DNA from: DATBLE01 sp963808815
Lineage (GTDB): Bacteria; Actinomycetota; Thermoleophilia; Gaiellales; Gaiellaceae
NCBI GenBank assembly: GCA_963808815.1
Contig: CAWEGI010000017.1
Coordinates: 62,001 to 126,000 of the forward strand
Length of the DNA: 64,000 nt
Reading direction: 5' to 3'
The position numbers were made by a program, and so were the translations under genes. How positions within the stretch are numbered: position 1 is the stretch's first letter; each line of letters opens with the position of its first letter. Of this stretch, positions 18,722-26,048 are shown piece by piece. The notes beneath the pieces were generated by a model, which saw only the letters and a program-made list of their open reading frames with translations, did not search any database and was not told the origin of the DNA.

Positions 18722-18741
18722 GTGCCCGAGTGTAGTCCGCG

Positions 18742-19767
18742 TCAGTCGACGTGGACGCCGGCGCCTGTCTCGACACGCCCGATACGGCGCACGAAGAGGC
18801 CACGCGCCTCCCACTCGGCCTGCAGAGCAGGAGCGCGGTCCGCCGGGAGCGAGACGAGCAGCCCCCCGGCCGTCTGGGGATCCCAGCCCAACGCAACCGC
18901 CTCATCGGCGACACCGTCCGCCACGGTCACGTGCGCGGCGGCGAAATCGCGGTTCCGCCGGTCGCCTCCCGTCCTCTCGCCGGCGCGGGCGACCTCGAGA
19001 GCCCCGTCGAGGGCCGGCCACCGGTCCGACTCCAGCACCAGCCGCACGCCGCTCCGCTCCGCCGTCTCGTAAGCGTGGCCGAGCAGCCCGAAGCCGGTGA
19101 CGTCGGTGACCGCGTTCGGCCGGAAGGCGCGCAGGACGTCGGCCCAGTCCCTGTTCAGCGTGGTCATCCACCCGACGGCGGAGTGCACGTCCTCGTCGCC
19201 GGCGAGCCCGCGCCCTGCCCCGTGCAGCACGAGCCCCGTGCCGAGCGGCTTGGTCAGGAACAGGGCGTCCCCGGGCCGGGCGCCGGATTTGGGCCAGATG
19301 CCGTCGGGGTGGACCGTCCCGACGACGGCCAGTCCGTACTTCGGCTCCCGGTCGCGGATCGTGTGCCCGCCGGCCAGGATCGCCCCCGCCTCGCGCACCT
19401 GCGTGTCCGCGGCGTCGAGAATCGCCGCCACCGTCTCCTGTGGGAGCTCCTCCGGAAACTCGGCGATCGACAGGGCGAGCAGCGGGCGTCCGCCCATCGC
19501 GAACACGTCGTTGAGGGCGTTCGTCGCCGCGATCGTCCCGAAGTCACGAGGGTCGTCGACGAGCGGTGGGAAGAAGTCGAGCGTGAACACGAGCGCGGTG
19601 CTGTCGTCGAGCCGATAGACGGCGGCGTCGTCGGCCGGGGAGAGCCCGACGAGCAGATCCTCCGCCTCCGCGGGGACGAGCCCCGCGAGCAGCTCCTGGA
19701 GGCGGGCGGCGGGGTACTTGGCTGCGCAGCCGCCGGAGGTGACGAGCTCGGTCAGCTTCACGGCCAT
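18742..19767 (-). CDS. selD: Selenophosphate synthetase (selenide, water dikinase)
   Basis: This enzyme makes selenophosphate from selenide and ATP, the selenium donor for selenocysteine or 2-selenouridine. The 341-residue protein contains TSGGCAAK near the N-terminus with cysteine (residue 14) where some homologues use selenocysteine and the catalytic lysine (17). It also has LSPADDAAVYRL, TLDFFPPLVDDPRDFG, ALNDVFAMGG, ILAGGHTIRD and TDVTGFGLLGHAYE. The ATG at 19767 is directly before the family N-terminus. No selA, selB, ybbB or tRNA-Sec occurs in this window, so the selenium user lies elsewhere. It is followed by ctaA on the same strand. Confidence 0.93.
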   Translation of the reverse strand: MAVKLTELVTSGGCAAKYPAARLQELLAGLVPAEAEDLLVGLSPADDAAVYRLDDSTALVFTLDFFPPLVDDPRDFGTIAATNALNDVFAMGGRPLLALSIAEFPEELPQETVAAILDAADTQVREAGAILAGGHTIRDREPKYGLAVVGTVHPDGIWPKSGARPGDALFLTKPLGTGLVLHGAGRGLAGDEDVHSAVGWMTTLNRDWADVLRAFRPNAVTDVTGFGLLGHAYETAERSGVRLVLESDRWPALDGALEVARAGERTGGDRRNRDFAAAHVTVADGVADEAVALGWDPQTAGGLLVSLPADRAPALQAEWEARGLFVRRIGRVETGAGVHVD

Positions 19768-19856
19768 GCCTGGATGGTAGGGACTTGCCCCCCGACGGGG
19801 ACGGTCCGTGCGGAGGTGAAGCGCGTGTCGGTCGGGCGGGGTCAGACCCTTCGAGG

Positions 19857-20768
19857 TCAGACCTTGAGCAACCGTTGAACCGCCGCGCTCAGCTCGGCGG
19901 CCGACACCGAGCCTTCGAAACGAGCCTTGATCCGCCCGTCGCGGCCGACCAGGAAGACCCACGGCTCGCTCGGCAGCCGCCACTCACGGAACCAGCGGTT
20001 GAAGCCCTGCGCGGGGTTGTTGTCCGTGTAGACCTCGACGTGGATGAACCGGACGCCGCTGCCGGCGAAGCGGCGCTGGACGGCCTGGGCGACGTCGACC
20101 ACCGGCCCACAGGTTCGCGAGCTGCAGAACTTCGGGGTCGCGAACACGAGTACGAACGGCGCGTGGGCCTTCACCGATTCGCCGACCGAGTACCGGAGCA
20201 GCGACAGGTCGGGCGGGTTGGCCGTCGTCAACGAGGCGACATCGCCGTGAGCCGACGCGAGCGTCGGCGTCCGCGACGGAACCGCCCGTTCGCCGACCGC
20301 GGGTGCCTGCGGTCGCCGCCGCACGTCGAGGGTGGCGAGCCCCTGGATCTTCGCCCCCTCGGGCTGTGCGACGAGCGTGTACTTGCCCGGCCTGGCCAAG
20401 CTGAAGCGGGCGACGTAGATCCGGGTGACGCCGCCGGTCGCCGACTCGGACTTCCCGGGGATGCCGATCGGCTCGAGCGCCGCCTCGGTCGAAGTGGTCG
20501 GCGGCGCGTCGAGCGAGGGCCCGACCCACACACGGGCGTGCGGCCGCTCGATCGACCTCGACTTCGAGTCGATCACGAGGAAGGTCACCCGAACCGGGCC
20601 GACCGCGTAGTCGGACGTGCCCTGGATCAGCGCGACGTCGGGGCCGGTCCGCGCGAGCTCTGCACCGAGAGTTCCCGGCTCGGCGCTTCCATTGCCGCTA
20701 GTGCTGCTGCCACAGCCCGCGACGCCCAGCGCCGCGGCCAGCACGACGAGGAGGCGCGCGTGTCGCAC
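19857..20768 (-). CDS. Lipoprotein with C-terminal thioredoxin-like domain
   Basis: A 303-residue protein with a type II signal peptide: LLVVLAAALGVAGC, with the lipidated Cys at 19 followed by a Gly/Ser linker. Residues ~45-150 form a beta-rich domain (VRVTFLVIDSKSRSIERPHARVWVG, IYVARFSLARPGKYTLVAQP). The C-terminal ~120 residues look like a thioredoxin-fold domain with a spaced cysteine pair in TPKFCSSRTCGPVVD, then VRFIHVEVYTDN and SEPWVFLVGRDGRIKARFEGS. The CxxxxC spacing is not the classic CxxC, so redox activity is uncertain. It sits 43 bases downstream of the 11-codon peptide ORF and the XRE-TPR regulator on the same strand. Confidence 0.75.
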   Translation of the reverse strand: MRHARLLVVLAAALGVAGCGSSTSGNGSAEPGTLGAELARTGPDVALIQGTSDYAVGPVRVTFLVIDSKSRSIERPHARVWVGPSLDAPPTTSTEAALEPIGIPGKSESATGGVTRIYVARFSLARPGKYTLVAQPEGAKIQGLATLDVRRRPQAPAVGERAVPSRTPTLASAHGDVASLTTANPPDLSLLRYSVGESVKAHAPFVLVFATPKFCSSRTCGPVVDVAQAVQRRFAGSGVRFIHVEVYTDNNPAQGFNRWFREWRLPSEPWVFLVGRDGRIKARFEGSVSAAELSAAVQRLLKV

Positions 20769-20811
20769 GCCTCGAGTCTAGATCCCGGCCGGCCGCAGCC
20801 GGTGGCGCGAA

Positions 20812-20847
20812 CTAACGAGGGCCGTCGGAATAGGCCTTGACCAGCAT
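20812..20847 (-). CDS. 11-residue peptide ORF downstream of XRE-TPR regulator
   Basis: The frame ATG (20847) to TAG (20812) encodes MLVKAYSDGPR. A strong ribosome-binding site (GAAAGGAGA, 20852-20860) lies eight or fewer bases from a purine-poor spacer before the ATG, better than that of most genes in this window. It lies 18 bases after the stop of the XRE-TPR regulator. RRNPP-type regulators (Rap, PlcR, AimR) are commonly followed by a tiny signal-peptide gene, so this may be a regulatory peptide. Against this, it has no export signal and could simply be a leader for the lipoprotein gene starting at 20768. Confidence 0.5.
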   Translation of the reverse strand: MLVKAYSDGPR

Positions 20848-20865
20848 GCCTATGTCTCCTTTCGG

Positions 20866-22209
20866 CTAGAAGCGGAAATCCTGCAGTGCCTCGGCTGCCC
20901 GCCGGTACAGGCGGGCCGCCTCGCGATCTGCATTGCGCTTCTGTGCGAGATCGCCTTGCGCGACCCAGGCCGCAGCCCGGTGGCTGACCGAGGACAACTG
21001 CTCGAAGCTCTTATCGGCAGCGCCAAGCATTTTTTCAGCCTCGTTCAGGCGATCCTGCTCGAGCAGCGCACGGCCCAGCACGAGCTGCGCGGTGCCGATT
21101 CCCTGCAGGTAGTCCGGCCGCTCACCGAAGAGCTCGAGCGCCTTCGACGCTTCGCCCTCGGCCAGGGTCGGCTCGGACACGTCGAGATGAACCTGCGCCA
21201 GCGAGCACATGGCGAGCCCGGCCTCGGGCTCGTCGCCGGACTCGAGCGCGACCTCGTGCGCGCTGGTGAGCAGCTCGACCGCCCGCTCGGGGTTGCCGAG
21301 CGTGAAGTTCAGGCCGCCGAGGTTGTTCAGGAGACGGCCGACGTTTGCCCGGTCCTCGAGCTCCTCGTAGTATCCGCGCGCCCGCTCCGCGTAGGTCCGG
21401 GAGAGGAGCCAGTGCCCTTCGCGCTCGGCCACGAGCGACGCCTGGAAGTACGCCCGGGCGGCCGAGCGCCGGTCGCGGCTGGACTCCGCCAGCTCGAGCG
21501 CACGTTCGACGTCCTCCCTGGCCGCCTGCCAGTCGCGCTGCCGGCGGTAGCAGCGGGAACGCCAGTCGTGGATGTCGCCCCGCAGGAGGTCGCAGGGGAG
21601 GCCCGAGCGGTCGGCGAGCTCGAGCGCCGAGCTGAACAAAGAGACCGCCGTCGAGATGCTGGAGAGGTGGTAGCGGCACACGCCGAAACGAAACAGAACT
21701 GCAGCCCGGTCGACGTCCGAGCAAGACGGGCTCTCGGCCAGGTCGCGGGCCCGCTCGAGCAGGCGGAGCGCCTCCCGTACCGAGCCCGACTGCGCGAGTG
21801 CCCACGTCTCGCCGAGGAGGGAACGCAGCTCGAGGTCGGCGGCGCCGGTCGCGGCGACCGCCTGGCGGCCGGCCGCAAGGGCACGGGCGGCGGCCGCGTG
21901 CTCGCCTTGTTCGGACAAGGCCTCGGCCCTGGACAACGCCGCCTCCACGCGCCCGCGCTCCTCGGCGCTGACACCTCCGATCAGGTAGGTCGGCTCGACG
22001 TCGAGCTGTCCGGCGAGCCACTCGAGCGTCTCCACACTCGGCCGGGTCTTGCCAAGCTCGATCTGGCTGACGTACTCCTTCGAGAAGCGGCCTCCGGCCA
22101 GTTGGCTCTGGGTCAGGCCAGCGCCGATCCGGAGAGCGCGGAGCCGCTGTCCGACTTCACCGTTCCCGCCCGCCGCGGGAGAATATGCTCCTCGAATCGC
22201 CTTGTTCAT
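20866..22209 (-). CDS. XRE-family transcriptional regulator with TPR domain
   Basis: A 447-residue regulator. Residues ~17-75 form a helix-turn-helix of the XRE/Cro type (LRALRIGAGLTQSQLAGGRF, SKEYVSQIELGKTRPSVETL). The remaining ~370 residues are about eight or nine TPR-like helical pairs (for example LLGETWALAQSGSVREALRL, LNNLGGLNFTLGNPERAVEL, GTAQLVLGRALLEQDRLNEA). HTH plus TPR is the architecture of RRNPP peptide-sensing regulators, so peptide or protein binding is plausible but not shown. The ATG at 22209 is chosen over the one at 22215 because AAGGGG is then correctly spaced. It is followed by the 11-codon ORF and diverges from a strong promoter with an inverted repeat between them. Confidence 0.82.
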   Translation of the reverse strand: MNKAIRGAYSPAAGGNGEVGQRLRALRIGAGLTQSQLAGGRFSKEYVSQIELGKTRPSVETLEWLAGQLDVEPTYLIGGVSAEERGRVEAALSRAEALSEQGEHAAAARALAAGRQAVAATGAADLELRSLLGETWALAQSGSVREALRLLERARDLAESPSCSDVDRAAVLFRFGVCRYHLSSISTAVSLFSSALELADRSGLPCDLLRGDIHDWRSRCYRRQRDWQAAREDVERALELAESSRDRRSAARAYFQASLVAEREGHWLLSRTYAERARGYYEELEDRANVGRLLNNLGGLNFTLGNPERAVELLTSAHEVALESGDEPEAGLAMCSLAQVHLDVSEPTLAEGEASKALELFGERPDYLQGIGTAQLVLGRALLEQDRLNEAEKMLGAADKSFEQLSSVSHRAAAWVAQGDLAQKRNADREAARLYRRAAEALQDFRF

Positions 22210-22221
22210 GCGCATCCCCTT

Positions 22222-22254
22222 GGTGAAGCTAGCCTAGCGCACTTTTGCTTCACC
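22222..22254. promoter_or_regulatory. Perfect 8-bp inverted repeat, candidate operator
   Basis: GGTGAAGC (22222-22229) and GCTTCACC (22247-22254) are perfect inverted half-sites with centres 25 bp apart. They lie between the XRE-TPR start (22209) and the divergent promoter (-35 at 22262). The position would let one dimeric or tetrameric regulator control both directions, and the XRE-TPR protein itself is the natural candidate. The regulator's own minus-strand -10-like TAGGCT lies between the half-sites. Confidence 0.5.
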
Positions 22255-22261
22255 GGTCTAC

Positions 22262-22290
22262 TTGACAGAACTGGACATCGCTTCTATAGT
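22262..22290 (+). promoter_or_regulatory. Near-consensus sigma-70 type promoter for the predicted small RNA
   Basis: TTGACA (22262-22267) and TATAGT (22285-22290) are separated by exactly 17 bp. This is the closest match to a housekeeping promoter I see in the window. It fires on the plus strand away from the XRE-TPR gene, with initiation expected near 22297. No credible coding frame begins downstream before a terminator at 22360-22398. Confidence 0.75.
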
Positions 22291-22296
22291 CGAGCC

Positions 22297-22398
22297 ACTT
22301 CGACAGCGCCCGCCGCAGGCAGCATCCAGGGCGAGTGTCGAGCGAAGGTCTGTACAGAAGAGAGCCCCGGGGGCCGCAGCCGGGGCTCTCGGCCTTTT
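22297..22398 (+). ncRNA. Predicted ~100-nt structured small RNA
   Basis: The transcript expected from the promoter at 22262-22290 contains a long hairpin with TCGACA-g-CGCCC (22300-22311) pairing with GGGCG-ag-TGTCGA (22329-22341). A single-stranded linker of about 18 nt follows, then a strong intrinsic terminator. No ATG or GTG frame with a ribosome-binding site lies inside. It matches no RNA family I recognise (not tmRNA, 6S, RNase P or SRP). The 3' end was apparently used as an integration site by the adjacent element remnant, as happens with tRNA and small-RNA genes. Confidence 0.6.
22360..22398 (+). terminator. Intrinsic terminator of the predicted small RNA
   Basis: The stem GAGAGCCCCGG (22360-22370) pairs with CCGGGGCTCTC (22380-22390) around a 9-nt loop, followed by GGCCTTTT. 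Its right part is identical to the terminator at 24078-24125. Confidence 0.85.
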
Positions 22399-23201
22399 CA
22401 GGGGCCAGTCTGAATCGGGCGAACTGCCTGCACATTAGGCGATTCTCTCACCATCGGCGCTGCCAGCAAAGCGCGGTCAACCTCGTCGAAAGCGGGTGCT
22501 GCGCCCAAATGCGCCCAATCAACCGCGCGGTCGAACGCGTCCCGCTCCGCTGGAGTCAGCTTCGACCGGTGGCGAACCGCCTGCGCCTACACCCGCAGGG
22601 TGAACGTCAGGTCGGTGTGACCGAGCTGACTAGCGACGTACACGGGGTCGTCTCCACAGACGCATCGCAGCGATGCAAACGTCCGTCGCAGGCCGTGCGG
22701 TGACACCTTCGGGATCGGGTCGATTCCCAGCGTGACCAGCTTCTCGTTGGCCTTCTTGATGGCTTTCAGCAGGAGGCGTGACCGCACGTTGTGCCGGGTG
22801 TCGCGGTGGCCTCGTTGCGTCGGGAACACGAGGTCGGTTGGCTCCTTGAACGGCGAACGATCAAGCCACAACGCCAGCTAGTCCCTGAGCGCCGCAGCGA
22901 CCGGCGTTCGGGTCGGCGACTGCCAGACGCTGTAGGAACGCTGGAGCGCTGCACGGTTCCAGGGGGAGACGGGCCTCAACCCAAGGTCAAGCTTCGGTGG
23001 AGGACATTGCAGGAGGTCGGTGACAGCCGCTCGCTTTCCAGGGAGTTCACGCTTCACCCTTCGGGTTGGAGCCACGTACCGGGAGAAGCTCCACGACGGC
23101 CATTTGGGCGTGTGCGCCCGATCGTTTGCGGAAGCGGCTTCCGGAATTCGCTTGCCTACTCGGCTCCTGCGGCAGCCCCCGCTACCTGAGCCGGAGCTCA
23201 T
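22398..23201 (-). pseudogene. Tyrosine recombinase/integrase pseudogene (catalytic Tyr codon is TAG)
   Basis: One reading frame from ~23201 to the TGA at 22398 is integrase-like but interrupted by two TAG codons, at 22878-22880 (within ALRD-x-LALWLDRSPF) and 22587-22589. The segment between them has the family core: EPTDLVFPTQRGHRDTRHNV, HGLRRTFASL (catalytic His-x-x-Arg) and VASQLGHTDLTFTLRV. The second TAG falls exactly where the nucleophilic tyrosine should follow LRV, and the frame then continues AQAVRHRSKLTPAERDAFD as in intact integrases. The N-terminal part is missing or unrecognisable. The enzyme is therefore dead unless TAG is misread. Confidence 0.8.
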
Positions 23202-23341
23202 GCCGGCATCCAGGTCGGCCAGGGCGAAACGGAGTCGGCCTTCGGCCCACCCGGGAGCTTCCTGCCGCCCAGCTCCTGCCAGTGCGCGTACACAAACCCG
23301 ATCTCGACCTGCAAGTACTCAGCGACGGCGGCGGCGGTCAT
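23198..23341 (-). pseudogene. Excisionase-like MerR/HTH fragment
   Basis: A short frame starting ATG at 23341 reads MTAAAVAEYLQVEIGFVYAH then WQELGGRKLPGGPKA, the winged-helix pattern of excisionases that sit next to phage-type integrases. After PKA the family continues in a different frame (LADLDA), so the gene is frameshifted near 23225 and runs into the integrase remnant frame. It supports the reading of this interval as a decayed integrated element. Too short and broken to be functional. Confidence 0.5.
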
Positions 23342-23854
23342 CAACGGTGCTGCGTAGTGGCCCAGCGGCGTTTCGCCGCAGCTTGCGCCGGGAATTAACT
23401 TCCCGGCGCGGAGCGCGCGCAGGGAGAGAGACGAAGCCTCGCCTACCAGGCACGTCTTCTCGCGACGCACAGGGCGCGTCGCCATCGAGAGCGCGCCCCG
23501 CGCCCTTCCATCCGTCGGGACGGGTTCAGGCGGGCGGGCTGAACTGCACGGGGAAAACGACTTGAAGAAGAATTGCCATCGTCCGCTCACTGTCCTCTCG
23601 TAGCGGAGGCCCCGCATGCCCCGAGAGGGTGACGTGCATCTTGGCGGACTAGAGAAGGAGCAGCGGGAGCGTCGCGCTCACCCGCGACGTGGCGCTCCCG
23701 CGCTACCTCCCTGCGGACGTACCCGGATACCCGCTGCCGGTGGTCAAGGAAACCGGAGCGCCAGCTTCACGCGCCGCGCGCGCGGCCCTCCCATGAGTTT
23801 CTCTCTCCAGTCGCCTGGATATACAGCCGCGTCCTACAAAGAGGGAGAGAGCCA
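23342..23854. other. 513-bp stretch without a supported gene; contains a long hairpin
   Basis: No frame here has both a ribosome-binding site and a recognisable product. A plus-strand frame opening ATG at 23616 is Arg/Pro/Gly-rich and looks random. The one clear structure is a two-part hairpin at 23665-23699: GGGAGC-GTCGCG pairing with CGCGAC and GCTCCC. A weak -10-like TATACA lies at 23820, about 35 bases before the small membrane protein. Confidence 0.5.
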
Positions 23855-23950
23855 ATGCTCGCCATCGCTGGAACCGGGTACGGACTGATCGGGCTACTTG
23901 TGATCATCCTTCTCGTCGTACTGATCATCTATTTCGTGCGTCGAGCGTAG
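23855..23950 (+). CDS. Single-pass membrane miniprotein, 31 aa
   Basis: The ATG at 23855 is preceded by GAGGGAGAGAG, a good ribosome-binding site. The 31 residues are a short Gly-rich start (MLAIAGTGYG), one continuous hydrophobic helix (LIGLLVIILLVVLIIYF) and a C-terminal VRRA, giving an N-out/C-in single-span topology by the positive-inside rule. Proteins of this size and shape are found in many bacteria as stress-related or regulatory membrane peptides, but I cannot assign a family. It lies inside the element remnant and is followed by a terminator at 24078-24125. Confidence 0.65.
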   Translation: MLAIAGTGYGLIGLLVIILLVVLIIYFVRRA

Positions 23951-24077
23951 GCACCCAATGTAGGCGCAAGCCACCGATCCTGCGCCTTAATCCACAGGGA
24001 ACCCGCGTAAACAGAAGGGTCAAACTCGGGCCGGTCGAGCGACCCGGTACCCGGTAAACCGCTCGAACAGAGGAGTA

Positions 24078-24125
24078 GAGCCCCGGCCACGCGCCGTTGG
24101 CCGCAGCCGGGGCTCTCGGCCTTTT
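24078..24125 (+). terminator. Intrinsic terminator downstream of the miniprotein
   Basis: GAGCCCCGG (24078-24086) pairs with CCGGGGCTC (24107-24115) around a 20-nt loop that can form its own small hairpin, followed by TCGGCCTTTT. The right half repeats the small-RNA terminator at 22372-22399 exactly. It can also serve the convergent gene ending at 24146. Confidence 0.8.
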
Positions 24126-24145
24126 CGGAGCCAGTCCACGCGGGT

Positions 24146-25339
24146 CTAGCTGCTCAGGTCCCACGCCCCACCCGCACGGCAGCGAGCCGAATCCCAGTAG
24201 CCGGGCGGCGCCGTCGATCGCGTCGTCCCGAGGGCAAGGCTCTCGAGGCGCGAGGCGCGCGCCGGGCTGAAGGCCAGCGCCCGGGCGAAGTGGTAGACGA
24301 GTTGTACGCCGTAGCAGTTCGCGCGGGCTTCGTTCCTGATGCCGTAGGCGTGCGTCGTCTCGTGAAGCACCGTCACCAGAGCCAGCGCTCGCCGGCTGTT
24401 CGGGATGCGACTGTCGATCAACGCCTGCACGTTGGCGCAGGTGGTCGGTGAAAGGTGCAGCCACCGAGGCTGACCGCCGAACCAGAACGCCAGGGTGACG
24501 ACGCCGGGTTCGCTCCCGCCTCCGGCGCTCTCGAGTACCGAGGGCCAGTCCTCCTTCGACCAGCAGGCGACGGGCAGGAGACGCGGGATGCCCAGTGAGT
24601 TCATCGTCGCGTAGACCGTCTCCGTCAGCCGCGTGTGCTTGATCGACTTCCCGGCGTAGCGAACCTGCGAGGCGAGGAGCGGTGCGCTCTCGTAGGTCTT
24701 CGCCGGGGGTCGCGGAGGACGCGGCCGCGGAGGGGGCGGGGATGGCGCTGGCGGCGGCGCGCTGAGCGTGTAGGTGAACGGCCCGGCGTGGTCGTGGTAG
24801 GGCTGGGCGCCGTCGCCCGCGGACCAGCCCGTCTCGACGACGAAGTCGAAACTCGAGCCGATCCTCAGCCGCGGTGCGCTCACCGCGACGGAATCGGCGG
24901 ACGGCGACGTGGCCGAGGAGCAGCCGCCGGCCGCCGGGATCGACGTGGTCGCGAACGAGCTGCCGTTCCACTGGCCCACGCTCGCCGTTCGCGTCGAGCC
25001 GTCGAGGAAGAGCGCATATTCGAAGCCGCCGGTGGAGGAGCCCGTCGAGGGGTTCCGGTCGACGTCCAGGAAGACGGCGAGCGAGTCACCGGCGCCGCCG
25101 CATGCCCGGTTGGCGTAGCCGATCCTGAAGCCGAGAGCGCCGACGGGGCTGTTGAAGGCAGCGATGTACGTGAGGTCCGGCGCCAGCCCCCCATCCGCAT
25201 CGCCGGCCGGATCCGTATAGCCCTGCTCGGAGACAGCACGCCGCTCGGCGGACGCGGCGGTCGCCGACTGCGTGAAGCGCCAGGCGACGGAAACCGCGCA
25301 TGCCACAACCACGCCCAGGACCACGGCCGACCGCCTCAT
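24146..25339 (-). CDS. Secreted putative zinc metalloprotease with Pro-rich linker
   Basis: A 397-residue exported protein: signal peptide MRRSAVVLGVVVACAVS with a following Ala-rich cleavage region. An N-terminal beta-sandwich-like domain (residues ~40-205; DPAGDADGGLAPDLTYIAAF, GDSLAVFLDVDRNPSTG) follows, then a proline-rich linker (APPPAPSPPPPRPRPPRPP) and a C-terminal helical domain. That domain has VLHETTHAYGIRNEARANCYG (~323-343): an HExxH zinc motif with a downstream NEA glutamate as a possible third ligand. This layout suggests an extracellular peptidase, but overall similarity to a named family is not evident. The ATG at 25339 is placed directly at the signal peptide; a longer frame to 25411 is unlikely. 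Confidence 0.65.
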   Translation of the reverse strand: MRRSAVVLGVVVACAVSVAWRFTQSATAASAERRAVSEQGYTDPAGDADGGLAPDLTYIAAFNSPVGALGFRIGYANRACGGAGDSLAVFLDVDRNPSTGSSTGGFEYALFLDGSTRTASVGQWNGSSFATTSIPAAGGCSSATSPSADSVAVSAPRLRIGSSFDFVVETGWSAGDGAQPYHDHAGPFTYTLSAPPPAPSPPPPRPRPPRPPAKTYESAPLLASQVRYAGKSIKHTRLTETVYATMNSLGIPRLLPVACWSKEDWPSVLESAGGGSEPGVVTLAFWFGGQPRWLHLSPTTCANVQALIDSRIPNSRRALALVTVLHETTHAYGIRNEARANCYGVQLVYHFARALAFSPARASRLESLALGTTRSTAPPGYWDSARCRAGGAWDLSS

Positions 25340-25451
25340 CACGACACCGACCCTAGCCCGCTTCTCGATACCTGGCCATTCGCGGTTTTCGGGGAGAGCG
25401 GTTTCGGACACGACGACACCGTGGCCGAACGAGGGCTAACTGGGTCTGCGC

Positions 25452-26048
25452 CTAAGCGCCGGTCAGCCAGGCGCGCCGGGCCGCCCGGATCCGCTCGAGA
25501 TCGTTCGCCGGCAGGCCGCCGAGGCGCCCTGCGACTGCGGTCAGCAGGCCGACCGCGACGAAGATCCACGCCTCGGCCCGCGGGTCGCGCTCGGCCGGGA
25601 TCGCCCCGGCCGCCTGACAGCGCGTCACGACCTCGGCGACGAACGCGTGCACGTCGCGCAGGTGACGACGCAGGTAGCGCCGGATCTCCGGGTCGTCCCC
25701 GGACTCGGTCAGCGCTTGCAGCCAGAGCTGCGCGACCGCCGACCGCTGCTCCTTGAACTCGAAGAACGCCTCGGCCATCGCCTGCATCCAGGCGCGTGCG
25801 TCGGGCTCGTTCGCGACCGCCTCGTCCCAGGCTGCCCGGACCCGCTGCCAGGCCGTCTCGATGCAGGCCAGGTAGAGCGCCTGCTTCGAGGCGAAGTGCC
25901 GGTACAGGATGGGTTCGGTCACGCCCGCCTCGCGGGCGATCTCGGCCGTCGTCGCGCCACGATACGAGCAGCGCGCGAAGACATGGCACGCGGTATCGAG
26001 GACGGCGGCGCGCCGCTCCACGGCCGGGAGCCTGGGTCCGCCGCTCAT
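25452..26048 (-). CDS. TetR family transcriptional regulator
   Basis: A 198-residue regulator with an N-terminal TetR helix-turn-helix (AVLDTACHVFARCSYRGATT, then AEIAREAGVTEPILYRHFASKQ). The ligand-binding helical domain contains WLQALTESGDDPEIRRYLRRH. Its ATG overlaps the stop of the MFS gene (ATGA), so regulator and transporter are one operon, the usual arrangement for a drug-efflux repressor. The likely operator is the palindrome at 27489-27504 upstream of the transporter. The inducer is unknown. Confidence 0.88.
   Translation of the reverse strand: MSGGPRLPAVERRAAVLDTACHVFARCSYRGATTAEIAREAGVTEPILYRHFASKQALYLACIETAWQRVRAAWDEAVANEPDARAWMQAMAEAFFEFKEQRSAVAQLWLQALTESGDDPEIRRYLRRHLRDVHAFVAEVVTRCQAAGAIPAERDPRAEAWIFVAVGLLTAVAGRLGGLPANDLERIRAARRAWLTGA

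Larger units (their letters stand above)
22372..24126. mobile_element. Remnant of an integrated element between 28-bp direct repeats
   Basis: An identical 28-bp sequence occurs at 22372-22399 and 24099-24126 (starts GGCCGCAGCCGG, ends GGCCTTTTC). The similarity continues a few bases as GGGGCCAGTC versus GGAGCCAGTC. The repeat lies in the terminator of the predicted small RNA, and a degraded tyrosine integrase abuts the left copy, the usual geometry of attL/attR. Between them are integrase and excisionase pseudogenes, ~500 bp without a gene, and a small membrane protein. Alternatively the two repeats are just related terminators and no element was bounded by them. Confidence 0.5.

Noticed and set aside
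22335..22703. GTG-started frame running through the small-RNA terminator
   Set aside because: No ribosome-binding site, reads through a terminator, and its composition is random.
22587..22880. Recoding of TAG as an amino acid in the integrase frame
   Set aside because: Several well-supported genes in the window (pgl, nadE, the M16 peptidase region neighbours and the XRE-TPR regulator among them) end or appear to end at TAG; no suppressor tRNA is visible. Pseudogene decay is simpler.
23616..23888. 90-codon plus-strand frame in the element remnant
   Set aside because: Arg/Pro/Gly-rich, no recognisable domain, and it overlaps the better-supported miniprotein start.
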